A stretch of 64,000 bases of DNA from assembly GCA_965230495.1 (NCBI GenBank), contig OZ246004.1:2356001-2420000 (forward strand), given 5' to 3'. Numbering within the stretch: the first letter of the stretch is position 1; each line of letters begins with the position of its first letter. Of this stretch, positions 9,534 to 18,982 are shown in pieces. The notes beneath the pieces are model-generated. The model worked only from the letters and a program-made list of their open reading frames with translations. It searched no databases and had not been told where the DNA came from. This DNA is from JACJYM01 sp965230495. Its GTDB lineage: Bacteria; Bacteroidota; Bacteroidia; Chitinophagales; Saprospiraceae. The position numbers and the translations under genes are program-made.

Positions 9534-12500
9534 TTAAAGTACCCAACCTAAGGTATATCTAAAGTAAATCCCCCTATCCTCGGACTTAGCCAAATAAAAG
9601 TTTAACGCATAGCTATCACTTATAGGAGTCAGATACATTCCCATACCGTAGGTATCTCTCCAATTATTATCACCAAAACTTTCTTCTCCCCAAACAATAC
9701 CTTTATCATAAAACCCAAATACACCAAATCTTAAAGGAGCCAAAATTGTATTGAGCGTTCCAAGGTGTATTTTGCTTTCAAGATTATAATATAGTGCATT
9801 GTCATCAACAAATCGGTTTCTGGTATATCCTCTTAAATAACCATTACTTCCTAAATGAGGTTTATGAAAAAAAGGAGTGTTAGAGGTAGCAAACATACCT
9901 CCTACCCTTCCTGTTAGTACAATTTCACTAATGAAATTAACCGAAGTATTTTGAGATAAACTAATCTTAGAAATATTGGAAACATTATTCTCGTTATTGG
10001 CCTGAACCAAGGTGTAGTTGTGAAATTTAAACTTGGTTCCGTTTTTTGGAAAAATGCTATTATCTGTAAAATCCAATTCGAAATCAACCTCTAATCCTAT
10101 GTAGTGATTTTCTCCAAGTCCTTCTAAATCCCTGTATTGATTTAATATTGTATTATCTGGATCGAAATCCTTAACATCATTCATCTCGTAATTGATATAT
10201 CCGTTGATATGACTTTTCTTCCAAAAGCTTTTTTCTAAACCCACTTTAGATCGCATGGTAAAGAAATCCAACCTATAAATCTCATTTTCCTCAAATTCTT
10301 GAGATCTGCTTGTCCCACTTCCTATTCCATAAAAATATGGGAACTGATCATAACGACTTGATATCAATTGAGATAATCTTAGGTTAGAAGTACCCCAAAC
10401 ATATCTGTACCAATAATCAACACTAAACTTATTGGCTCTTAACCGAGGGTAGTACACACCAAAAATTTTATATTTTGAAGAAAATTGAGGCTTATTAAAA
10501 CCTAAAGTGGTTTTAACTAAACTAAATCCAAAGCCAAAACGGTTTCCGCTACTCTGTCTAAAAACCGGTAATGGCAGCAATGATCCATAGTTAAAAGCTT
10601 CATTGTTGTAATCAATGTGATTACTTGTCTTTTTCACCTTCTTACCAACGGTCGAGCTTATTTTATCCTCTTCCGAATTATCATAAATATCTACTTTCTT
10701 CCAATCATTGAGCATAAGTTTATCCGTATCATCCCCTCCAATGATCCTTACCTTGATTTTTTTAGATGGCACACCGATAAAAGTGAATTCATCCTTTCCA
10801 GGTAAACCATATAGATTAATCTTTTTGGTTTCATTAGGATTAAATATTCTTTCGTAGAGAATTCGGCCTTGGTCAGAATCCTTTTTCATTCTTACTTGAA
10901 TACTACCATCTTCATTACCCTTAATCTCAAAGATTTCATCCTTTTTGGACCCGACGATGTCTACTTCCTCTGCCAGACTGGCATAATGTTCACTCACCGC
11001 CTGTGCTAATTCTTCTCTTCTTGAAATCAGCTTGGTTCTGATCTCTTCTCCTTTTAGAGCCACTATTTCATCCGGCCACTCGTTAATAGCTTCTTCTATA
11101 TCCTCATCAGATATTTCGTTCTTAATTTTTTCAGCTGCCCATATCCAATCCTCTTTAGTCACTTCATTAGCTAATTGTCTATCCAACCATCGGGCTTTAA
11201 AATTCAATTGTTTTAGATTACCAAACTTATAATCGAAGTGTTCGGCATTCATGATAACCTTATCCGCAATACCAGGTACTAATCCTGTCCAGTGCGAAAA
11301 AACATGGTCTCTGTCTTTAGGAATTGGAACAAAAGTTTTTCCATCCTTTGAATCATATCTGGCCCAAATCCAATTATCTTCATGTCGGTCCCAATCACCT
11401 AACCACATATCAAATGTTCTAGCGAGTGCGTACTTTCTATTATCAATTCTATTTTGAGAATTTTTAAACATAGATCTAAACATCTGATTACTCTTCACTA
11501 TCTTATCTGCATTTCCAAATCCCTTTCCTTTTTTTGCCTTGGGTTTTTTTTCCAGTGTTCCTAGTTTACCTGCAAACTCTTCTCTATAAGGCCCTAAGAT
11601 CTCATCATCCGGCATTACATATAGTCTTGGTACTGCATGAAGAATATCTAGTTTTTTCATCAATTTTGAAGCAACCAATCCTCCATATGGGTGCTGAGAG
11701 GCGATTAAATCCTTTACTATATCTTTATAAATCGTTGTTTTGAGATCCTCTGTAAGACTTTTCTCAGGTTTCTTATTTACTTGTCTAAAGGCATACTTTT
11801 GTCCATCTTCTCCTTTAAATTTTAATGAAATAGTTTGTAGGCCTCCTCCCTTGGCGTAAGGTTTAAGGCCTCCCCCCACTTCTTTCAAGTCCAAATAAGG
11901 TACATGAATAGGTGTTGTCCATTCATCCCTGAATTGAGATCCCATAAAAAACCTTCTGAAACTACCAGCACCATATTCTTCTCCAGCTACTACCAGAGTA
12001 TCATTATGTTTTCTATTAGAAAAATCAGAATAATTGTATCTAATATCTTCATCTTCCTCACAAGGATTGAAAGCTCTATTTGCATTATCAGAAGAATTAC
12101 AAGGAGAGCTATATAACTCAATCATTTCTCTTTCGAAACCACCATCTATTGATGAAACCAATTCGACACTTACTGAACCATCGTCATAGTAATTTAGAAT
12201 TTGATATCCAGCAGCATCTTCGTGATAAACATTGTTCGACTTACGGCTTCCTTTCATTATTTTATTAGAAGCTGAACTATTAAGATAATAGTTGAAATCT
12301 TCCTTCCAAATAAAATTACTGTGTTCGTGAGAAGAAGCATAAATTATGGATGATTTATCTGACAGGAAACTTCTCATTCTGGTTATAAAATGGTGATATC
12401 TGTCGTTCGAATATTCTTTCGCATTACCAATATTATTCTTGTGGGCTATAATCATAGGACCGACAATAGGTAACATATGCAACTTATGTAGACCTTTTCC

Positions 12501-13142
12501 AAAATACCTACCAGAAGAATACACAGGATGATGAGCAGCCAGAATAATATTTTTTCCATCATTGTCATCGACAATATCCTCTAACTCTTCGAAAAAATCC
12601 TTTTCGTTTACAATTCCGCAACTAGTATTTAAGTTGTTATGCTTTCTGTACGGATGCATAAACCATTGAGAGTTAAAGGCTACTATCACAACATCATTCA
12701 GCTCAGAAACCACAGGATCAAGGCATGCATCTTTTGAAACATAGACATCCTTCATTTCTAAGTTTTTCCTCAGATATTTTTCAAGATTGCCGTTTTTTTC
12801 TTCTCCCTTCTTACCATTGTCATCCCAATCTCTATCTCCACTAATGATCAGAATACCTCCATCAGCGTTATTCTCTAGCTGTTTATAATACGCCAATAAA
12901 TCTTTGTTATTTCCCTTAGGATCTTTCGATATTCCATTTTCATCCGTAATATCACCCAACAATGTGATGGTGGTGTTAGGCACAGATGCTTCTTTGAGTA
13001 TCTCTTTTAACAAAGTATTGCCCGCCTCAAGATTGGCAGTGTTTCCTATCAATACTACCCTTTGAGATAATTGTTGCCCAAAGGAATAACACGCTAAACT
13101 GCTTATTATAAGCAGGGTAAAAAAATTCTTCATCCTATTCAA
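9534..13142 (-). CDS. Outer-membrane Omp85/BamA-like barrel fused to degenerate metallophosphoesterase and kinase-like regions
   Basis: The protein has 1202 residues with a cleavable signal peptide ending near FGQQ. Residues about 27-330 follow a calcineurin-like phosphoesterase fold, but the metal ligands are altered: the GNHD box reads GDRDWDD, the GDxx and GDN boxes read GNTAN and GDITD, and GHEH reads SHEH; HHP is kept. Residues about 390-740 contain LGDWDRHEDNW and PIPKDRDH, which recall the catalytic and metal-binding loops of atypical secreted kinases (HipA, FAM20 or CotH-like). Residues about 850-1202 are a surface-antigen/BamA-type beta-barrel ending in aromatic YTLGWVL. It heads the five-gene minus-strand run. 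Family membership of the barrel is fairly secure; activity of the front domains is inference. Confidence 0.82.
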   Translation of the reverse strand: MNRMKNFFTLLIISSLACYSFGQQLSQRVVLIGNTANLEAGNTLLKEILKEASVPNTTITLLGDITDENGISKDPKGNNKDLLAYYKQLENNADGGILIISGDRDWDDNGKKGEEKNGNLEKYLRKNLEMKDVYVSKDACLDPVVSELNDVVIVAFNSQWFMHPYRKHNNLNTSCGIVNEKDFFEELEDIVDDNDGKNIILAAHHPVYSSGRYFGKGLHKLHMLPIVGPMIIAHKNNIGNAKEYSNDRYHHFITRMRSFLSDKSSIIYASSHEHSNFIWKEDFNYYLNSSASNKIMKGSRKSNNVYHEDAAGYQILNYYDDGSVSVELVSSIDGGFEREMIELYSSPCNSSDNANRAFNPCEEDEDIRYNYSDFSNRKHNDTLVVAGEEYGAGSFRRFFMGSQFRDEWTTPIHVPYLDLKEVGGGLKPYAKGGGLQTISLKFKGEDGQKYAFRQVNKKPEKSLTEDLKTTIYKDIVKDLIASQHPYGGLVASKLMKKLDILHAVPRLYVMPDDEILGPYREEFAGKLGTLEKKPKAKKGKGFGNADKIVKSNQMFRSMFKNSQNRIDNRKYALARTFDMWLGDWDRHEDNWIWARYDSKDGKTFVPIPKDRDHVFSHWTGLVPGIADKVIMNAEHFDYKFGNLKQLNFKARWLDRQLANEVTKEDWIWAAEKIKNEISDEDIEEAINEWPDEIVALKGEEIRTKLISRREELAQAVSEHYASLAEEVDIVGSKKDEIFEIKGNEDGSIQVRMKKDSDQGRILYERIFNPNETKKINLYGLPGKDEFTFIGVPSKKIKVRIIGGDDTDKLMLNDWKKVDIYDNSEEDKISSTVGKKVKKTSNHIDYNNEAFNYGSLLPLPVFRQSSGNRFGFGFSLVKTTLGFNKPQFSSKYKIFGVYYPRLRANKFSVDYWYRYVWGTSNLRLSQLISSRYDQFPYFYGIGSGTSRSQEFEENEIYRLDFFTMRSKVGLEKSFWKKSHINGYINYEMNDVKDFDPDNTILNQYRDLEGLGENHYIGLEVDFELDFTDNSIFPKNGTKFKFHNYTLVQANNENNVSNISKISLSQNTSVNFISEIVLTGRVGGMFATSNTPFFHKPHLGSNGYLRGYTRNRFVDDNALYYNLESKIHLGTLNTILAPLRFGVFGFYDKGIVWGEESFGDNNWRDTYGMGMYLTPISDSYALNFYLAKSEDRGIYFRYTLGWVL

Positions 13143-13303
13143 ATGTAGTTGCTAAACTGTAAAGAAAGTATCACGAATGTATTACAATATTACACAAAAC
13201 ATGCATTAGATCATTGTCAAATTTTGTCAATCTTATACCCAACAAACCTTCTCAATTAACCTAAAACTCAAATATTAATAAAGAAATTTAAAAGAAGTTC
13301 AAT

Positions 13304-13335
13304 TTGGAATTGCAATTAAGTAAATATTACATTTG
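13304..13335 (+). promoter_or_regulatory. Putative sigma-A promoter of topA
   Basis: TTG at 13304-13306 and TACATTTG at 13328-13335 are separated by 21 bases, which fits the Bacteroidota TTG/TAnnTTTG promoter pattern. The topA start codon follows about 44 bases downstream. It was found by eye; no transcript data are available. Confidence 0.5.
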
Positions 13336-13378
13336 TGCTCGAAAATCTTTAAATCATACATAATTTAATGTAATACCT

Positions 13379-15874
13379 ATGGGTAAAAAGTTAGTTATAG
13401 TGGAGTCTCCAGCCAAAGCAAAAACAATCCAGAAATATCTAGGAGAAGATTTTTTTGTTAAGTCGAGTTATGGTCATATTAGAGATCTTGACAAAGGTGA
13501 TAAGGGTGTAGATATAGCTAATGATTTTAAACCAAAGTATGTCATTAGCCCAAATAAAACAAAAGTTGTAAAAGAACTCAAAGAGGCAAAAAACAAGGCA
13601 AGTGAGGTGTGGTTAGCGACGGATGAAGATCGTGAGGGAGAAGCCATTAGCTGGCATTTGTGTCAAGTATTAAAACTAAAACCGGAAGCCACACCACGTA
13701 TTGTATTTGGAGAAATCACTAAACCTGCGATTAAAAAGGCGGTTCAAAATCCACGTAGAGTAGACTTAAATCTAGTAGATGCTCAACAGGCCAGAAGAAT
13801 TTTAGATAGATTAGTAGGATTTGAATTGTCTGGTATTTTATGGAGAAAGATAAAAGGTAAACTTTCGGCAGGACGAGTTCAATCTGTAGCCGTTAAGTTA
13901 ATCGTAGAAAAAGAAAGAGAGATTCGAGATTTTCAAATAAGTTCTTTTTTTAAAATTGCTGCCATATTTGATGTTGTCAATAGACAAGGACAGAAAGTTC
14001 AATTGAAATCAGAGCTACCTGTAAGAATTGATGACCAACAAAAAGCCAAAGTTTTTTTAGAAAAATTGGCAGATGCTCAGTTTTCTATAGCCAGTATTGA
14101 AAAAAAACCACTTACAAAGAACCCGGCACCACCCTTTACGACTTCTACATTGCAGCAAGAAGCGAGTAGAAAACTTGGTTTCACCGTAAAGCGGACGATG
14201 CAAGTAGCTCAAAGGTTATATGAGCAAGGTTTTATTACTTATATGAGGACAGATAGTCCTACACTTAGTACGTTGGCTTTGGGCTCCATAGCGGATGAAG
14301 TGGGTAAAAATTATGGGCAAGAATATGTAAAAACAAGACAATTTAAGTCCAAAAAGTCAGATGCTCAAGAGGCTCACGAAGCCATCCGGCCTACTTATAT
14401 TGAAAACAGAGAACAGGGAGCAGACAGAGATCAACAACGATTATATGATCTCATTTGGAAAAGAACGATCGCTTCGCAAATGGCATCCGCTAAATTGGAG
14501 AAAACGATCGCCAAAATCGGTATATCTACTATTCCAGATCAGTTTTTTCAAGCTACGGGAGAAGTACTATTGTTTGACGGATTCCTTAAGGTATATATTG
14601 AATCTACAGATGATGACGAAGATGAAGATACCAAAGGGATGTTACCACCACTTAAAGAGGGTCAGGTACTAGACGTAAATGAAATAAAAGCTCGAGAAAG
14701 CTTCACTCGTCCGCCAGCTAGATATACGGAAGCAGGATTGGTGAAAAAACTGGAAGAACTGGGTATCGGAAGACCTTCTACCTATGCTCCTACTATCACC
14801 AAGATCATGGAAGAAGAAAGAGGTTATGTAGTAAAGGAACAAAAAGAAGGAGAAGAAAGAAAATACACCGTACTTCATCTTAAGGATGGAAAAGTGGTTG
14901 ACAAAACGCAAACTGAGATTACAGGAAAAGTATCCAATCGATTATTCCCTACCGATATGGGCATGGTCGTTACAGACTTTTTAGACCAACACTTTAACAA
15001 TATCATGGACTATTCCTTCACAGCAGGAGTAGAAGATCAATTGGACACCATAGCAAGTGGAAAGAAAGAATGGAAAGAAATGTTGCGTCAATTTTATGGT
15101 CCTTTTCATGAAACAGTAGACAAGACCATAGAAACTGCTGAAAGGGCCAAAGGAAGAAGGGATCTTGGTATAGACCCTGAATCAGGACATAAAGTTTTGG
15201 TTCAGCTAACAAGATATGGTCCAGTCATTCAGATAGGTGATAGAGAAGAATTAGGTGAAGATGAAAAACCAAGATTTGCCAATTTAAAAAGAGGTCAATC
15301 AATGGAGACCATTACTTTTGAAGAAGCTATGGAACTCTTTAAACTTCCTAAAACTCTAGGTGATTATAAAGGTCAGGAAGTGGTTGTCAACAATGGTAGA
15401 TTTGGGCCATATGTCAAATACGGTGATCTGTATGCAAACCTTTCCAAGGGTGAAGATCCAATGAATATTGACATGGATCGGGCAATAGAATTAATAGAAG
15501 CGAAAATCAAAGAAAATGCTCCTATTTACACTTATAAAGACCTTCCTGTCACCAAAGGTAAAGGTAGATTTGGGCCATTCTTAAAATGGAACAATATGTT
15601 TATCAATGTCTCTAAAAAATATGACTTTGATAACCTAAGTGAAGGGGATATCATCACCCTCATTGATGCCAAAATAGAAAAGGAGGCTAATCGATATGTG
15701 CAGCAGTGGCCTGATGAAAATCTCGCTATTGAAAATGGTAGGTGGGGCCCATTTATACGTTTCAAGAAGAAAAGCTTCAAACTACCTAGAATAGATGGAA
15801 AAGCCATGACTAGCGAAAAAGCAGCAACTTTAACATTGGAAGAAGTTAAAAAATTGGTAAAGGAGCAGAGTTAA
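13379..15874 (+). CDS. topA: DNA topoisomerase I (type IA)
   Basis: The enzyme relaxes negative supercoils through a covalent 5'-phosphotyrosine. It has 831 residues. The N-terminal Toprim domain opens with KLVIVESPAKAKTIQKYLG and includes DEDREGEAISWH; the catalytic tyrosine is Y288 in GFITYMRTDSPT, followed by the HEAIRPT motif. The C-terminus has no Cys4 zinc fingers; it has three repeats of the GRFGPYVKYG / GRFGPFLKWN / GRWGPFIRFK type, as in many non-proteobacterial enzymes. The histidine kinase gene begins 13 bases after the stop, so the three genes to 18418 probably share a transcript. Confidence 0.97.
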   Translation: MGKKLVIVESPAKAKTIQKYLGEDFFVKSSYGHIRDLDKGDKGVDIANDFKPKYVISPNKTKVVKELKEAKNKASEVWLATDEDREGEAISWHLCQVLKLKPEATPRIVFGEITKPAIKKAVQNPRRVDLNLVDAQQARRILDRLVGFELSGILWRKIKGKLSAGRVQSVAVKLIVEKEREIRDFQISSFFKIAAIFDVVNRQGQKVQLKSELPVRIDDQQKAKVFLEKLADAQFSIASIEKKPLTKNPAPPFTTSTLQQEASRKLGFTVKRTMQVAQRLYEQGFITYMRTDSPTLSTLALGSIADEVGKNYGQEYVKTRQFKSKKSDAQEAHEAIRPTYIENREQGADRDQQRLYDLIWKRTIASQMASAKLEKTIAKIGISTIPDQFFQATGEVLLFDGFLKVYIESTDDDEDEDTKGMLPPLKEGQVLDVNEIKARESFTRPPARYTEAGLVKKLEELGIGRPSTYAPTITKIMEEERGYVVKEQKEGEERKYTVLHLKDGKVVDKTQTEITGKVSNRLFPTDMGMVVTDFLDQHFNNIMDYSFTAGVEDQLDTIASGKKEWKEMLRQFYGPFHETVDKTIETAERAKGRRDLGIDPESGHKVLVQLTRYGPVIQIGDREELGEDEKPRFANLKRGQSMETITFEEAMELFKLPKTLGDYKGQEVVVNNGRFGPYVKYGDLYANLSKGEDPMNIDMDRAIELIEAKIKENAPIYTYKDLPVTKGKGRFGPFLKWNNMFINVSKKYDFDNLSEGDIITLIDAKIEKEANRYVQQWPDENLAIENGRWGPFIRFKKKSFKLPRIDGKAMTSEKAATLTLEEVKKLVKEQS

Positions 15875-15887
15875 TATTTTTTTAGCA

Positions 15888-17690
15888 TTGAAATACTTTT
15901 TTTCTACGACCTTCATTCTCCTATTGGGCTTGGTAAGTTGTTACAATTCATCAAAGGAGGCTATCAATGGACCTCCTCAAGACGATGAATTCGAAAACCA
16001 CTACATAAAAAGTACTCCAAGTGCCACTATTCGAGCAATAGATAGCCTCATAACCCTAGGAAATCTTCATAAAAGCCAAATGGCAGTATTGCTTTTCGAA
16101 AAGGGTAAAAATCTTTCCACTTTGGGAAGAGATAATCAAGCCCTATCAAGTATTAATAAAGCATTAGAATTATTTGAAGAACTTCAAGATGACAAATATA
16201 TCGCAAGAACCAATATCCTCCTAGCGAGTACTAATGCTGTTTTAAAAAAGAAAGACCTAGCTACTAATCAAGCTCTTAGGGCATTAAAGATCTCGCAGAA
16301 AATAGTCGATAAGGAAATAGAAGCCAAAGTCTACAATTCATTGGCACATATACACTATCTATATCAAGACTACCAAAAGTCAATAGACTATTCTAAACAA
16401 GCCTTATCCATACAGATTCAACAAAAAGATTCTAGTGCTTTATCAACAACATATAATAATCTGGCCATTATCTATAAAAATATAGCGGACTATCAAAACG
16501 CATTAATTTATAACCTTAAAGCACTCGATCTAAATTTAGCCCTCAAAGATCAAATCGCAGCATCACAATCTTATAATAATCTAGGTCTCGTATCCGACCA
16601 ATTAACCAACACAAAAGAAGCAATTCAATATTTCGAAAAAGCTACTTCTATCAATTCCACACTTGGTAGGGCTAACAGCTCTTCTTTAAGAAACTTGGGG
16701 TCTATTTATTTAAGAGAAGAAGATTATAAAAATGCTAAAAAATACTACCTAAAGGCACTTGATATTGAAAAAGGATTGACTCGATTTTCGATACAAAAAG
16801 ATATTTACAATGTTCTATTACATATCAGTCTCAATGAAAAGGATTTCAATAATTCTTTAAACTTTCAGGAAAAAAGAGACTCTCTTTACTTACTAGAAGT
16901 AAAACTGGAAAATGAGGAAAAATTTAAACTATTACAAAGTCAATATGAACTAAGCCAAAGTGAAAGGAAGCTAGAAAATCAAAAAAATATTAATACCAGA
17001 AACAGAATCATTTTCATAGTTATTATCCTCTCTTTTCTGCTCTTCACTTTTATCGTACTTCTAAAACTACAAAACTCCAGACTTAAGCTAAGCAAGGAAA
17101 AGTTGTTATTGGAACAGACCGTTTTACGGTCTCAAATGAACCCTCATTTTATTTTTAATGTATTATCTGCTATCCAACATTCTCTGATAGAAAACAACCC
17201 TATTAAGTCAGCTGGTTTTCTCTCTCAGTTTGCAAAATTAATTCGTCAAAATTTTGATTTTGTCAACAAAGAAAGTATTTCACTCAAAGACGAAATTGAT
17301 GCTCTGTGCAACTATATGGACACCCAAAATATAAGGTTTACTGATAAGTTTAAATATACTATCAATATTGAAGAGGACATTGATATCCATTTAGTAGAAA
17401 TACCTCCTCTTTTGATTCAACCCTTTATAGAAAATTCAATTGAGCATGGTTTTAAGAACTTGGAAAGAAAAGGGACTATAATTCTAAATATCAAAAAATG
17501 TGAGAACAAGATTTGCTATGAAATTATCGATAATGGAAAAGGATTTACTAAGATTAATAATGACAAAAAATTCCATTCTATTGATATCTTTAAGAAAAGA
17601 ATACAACTGCTAAATCAAAATGATGAAAGATCCTTGGCTGTAAATAGTTCGAGTCAAGGTACCATTGTAAAATTTCACCTAACGCAATGA
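15888..17690 (+). CDS. TPR-containing sensor histidine kinase (LytS/YehU type)
   Basis: The protein has 600 residues and starts with TTG; this start is supported because it yields a signal sequence with a lipobox-like GLVSC (Cys18) and no ATG occurs for 64 codons. Tetratricopeptide repeats run from about 60 to 330, followed by a coiled coil, a membrane helix (about 372-393) and a His_kinase domain with QMNPHFIFN (phosphoacceptor H420) and an N-box PFIENSIEHG. A C-terminal GKGF G-box completes the ATPase. The partner is the LytTR regulator overlapping its stop. The signal detected by the TPR part is unknown. A lipid anchor plus a TM helix on one kinase would be unusual. Confidence 0.87.
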   Translation: MKYFFSTTFILLLGLVSCYNSSKEAINGPPQDDEFENHYIKSTPSATIRAIDSLITLGNLHKSQMAVLLFEKGKNLSTLGRDNQALSSINKALELFEELQDDKYIARTNILLASTNAVLKKKDLATNQALRALKISQKIVDKEIEAKVYNSLAHIHYLYQDYQKSIDYSKQALSIQIQQKDSSALSTTYNNLAIIYKNIADYQNALIYNLKALDLNLALKDQIAASQSYNNLGLVSDQLTNTKEAIQYFEKATSINSTLGRANSSSLRNLGSIYLREEDYKNAKKYYLKALDIEKGLTRFSIQKDIYNVLLHISLNEKDFNNSLNFQEKRDSLYLLEVKLENEEKFKLLQSQYELSQSERKLENQKNINTRNRIIFIVIILSFLLFTFIVLLKLQNSRLKLSKEKLLLEQTVLRSQMNPHFIFNVLSAIQHSLIENNPIKSAGFLSQFAKLIRQNFDFVNKESISLKDEIDALCNYMDTQNIRFTDKFKYTINIEEDIDIHLVEIPPLLIQPFIENSIEHGFKNLERKGTIILNIKKCENKICYEIIDNGKGFTKINNDKKFHSIDIFKKRIQLLNQNDERSLAVNSSSQGTIVKFHLTQ

Positions 17691-18418
17691 TCAAAGCAAT
17701 AATAGTAGAGGATGAAATAGGTGCCAGATCAGCACTTGTTAAAATGATTAAACTTCTAAATTCATCAGTAGATATTATTGCTGAAACTGACTCCATTAGT
17801 GACGCTATTCATATTATTAATAGAGAAAAACCACAATTAATTTTTCTTGATATTGAATTAAAAGATGGGATCGGATTTGATATGCTTGATGAATTAGAAT
17901 ACTCCGGATACAAACTTATATTAACGACGGCATATAACGATTATGCCATCAAAGCTTTTAAATATAGTGCCATAGATTATCTATTAAAGCCTATAAACCC
18001 TTCAGAATTAAAGGACGCAGTTGATAGAGCTGTGACCAGTATTCATACTGATAAAAAACATCAGGAAATGATAAGTGTCTTAAAAAGTAATTTGCTTAAT
18101 AAAGAACCCAAATTAGTTCTGAAAACCACTGAAGAACATCACGTAGTCAATTTACAAAAAATCATCTATTTGGAAGCAGATGGATCGTACACCAGATTTG
18201 TAACTACAGAAAAAAATATTTTGGTTTCAAGAAACATTAAGTTTTATCAAGAAATACTTGATGCTAACTTCATAAGATGTCATCAGTCTTTTCTCGTCAA
18301 TTCTAAGTACATAACCAGTGTCACGACAGACGGTTTCATAGTATTGGCTAATTCGGCCAAACTGCCTGTATCGGTAAGAAAAAAATCAGAAGTTCTTAAA
18401 ATATTAGGAAGAACATAA
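17687..18418 (+). CDS. LytTR-family response regulator
   Basis: This DNA-binding response regulator of 243 residues has a receiver domain at 1-120 with an acidic pocket in VEDE, phosphoacceptor D55 (FLDIELKDG), the switch Thr in LTTAYNDYA and Lys in YLLKPI. The LytTR domain lies at about 145-240 (IIYLEADGSYTRF ... SFLVNSKYI). The ATG overlaps the kinase stop by four bases (ATGA), so the pair is translationally coupled. Target genes cannot be identified here. The pairing of a His_kinase-type sensor with a LytTR regulator is the standard arrangement for this family. Confidence 0.93.
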   Translation: MIKAIIVEDEIGARSALVKMIKLLNSSVDIIAETDSISDAIHIINREKPQLIFLDIELKDGIGFDMLDELEYSGYKLILTTAYNDYAIKAFKYSAIDYLLKPINPSELKDAVDRAVTSIHTDKKHQEMISVLKSNLLNKEPKLVLKTTEEHHVVNLQKIIYLEADGSYTRFVTTEKNILVSRNIKFYQEILDANFIRCHQSFLVNSKYITSVTTDGFIVLANSAKLPVSVRKKSEVLKILGRT

Positions 18419-18427
18419 GTCCAAACA

Positions 18428-18449
18428 AACGAATTTAAATTCATTCGTT
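18428..18449 (+). terminator. Weak hairpin after the two-component genes
   Basis: AACGAAT (18428-18434) and ATTCGTT (18443-18449) form a 7-bp stem with an 8-base loop 10 bases after the response regulator stop. There is no T-run, so it may be a stabilising 3' hairpin rather than a true intrinsic terminator. Confidence 0.3.
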
Positions 18450-18594
18450 ACGGTTATCAAACGTATTCATCTATTGCTTCCCATCCCATTTACATTTGAG
18501 TTGTATTTAACAACATGAAATGTTTATAAACTGAGATTTCAGACAGTATCATTTATAGCATGGGAATTTCAGTCTTTACACTAAAATCATTGTA

Positions 18595-18786
18595 ATGAAA
18601 AGTATAGGTAAATCAATAGCTCTATTAGGGCTACTGGCCATCGTATTAAACTTCCTAAATATGGTTCCTCGTGTACTAATGTGGATATATAATTGGGGCG
18701 AAACAACAGCTTGGTTAATTAAAATAGGACTTGTGGTAATAGGTGCTATAATTTGGTTAAGCTCAAAAGATGAAAGCAATGGGTAA
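18595..18786 (+). CDS. Small two-helix membrane protein, function unknown
   Basis: The 63-residue protein has two hydrophobic stretches, about 7-28 (ALLGLLAIVLNFLNMV) and 40-56 (IKIGLVVIGAIIWL), with a short charged tail. No family is recognised. It is the first gene of a tightly packed plus-strand set that continues with two zinc-ribbon proteins. Its last 17 bases overlap the next gene, which supports it being real and co-translated. Confidence 0.6.
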   Translation: MKSIGKSIALLGLLAIVLNFLNMVPRVLMWIYNWGETTAWLIKIGLVVIGAIIWLSSKDESNG

Positions 18787-18982
18787 TCCCTTCAAAAAAA
18801 TAACTCAAGCTGCAAATAACAATAAAAAGGAGTACGGAGAAAAACGTACAACATCCGAAACCAAAACAAGAAAATGCGAAGGATGTGGTGCTGCCAGACC
18901 TAAAGACACCAATCTAACCACTTGTGACTACTGCGGATTTAAGTTTATGACCATAAATCAAGAGATAAAAACAGATGTCTAA
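18770..18982 (+). CDS. Small zinc-ribbon protein
   Basis: The 70-residue protein has a basic, polar N-terminal half and a four-cysteine zinc ribbon (CEGCGAARP ... CDYCG), consistent with one bound Zn2+. A second in-frame ATG at 18779 would give MGNPFKK and is equally possible; both overlap the preceding gene. Its stop shares a base with the next ATG (TAATG). Zinc-ribbon proteins often accompany SPFH proteins of the YdjI type, one of which is encoded downstream at 20543. The biochemical role is unknown. Confidence 0.68.
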   Translation: MKAMGNPFKKITQAANNNKKEYGEKRTTSETKTRKCEGCGAARPKDTNLTTCDYCGFKFMTINQEIKTDV

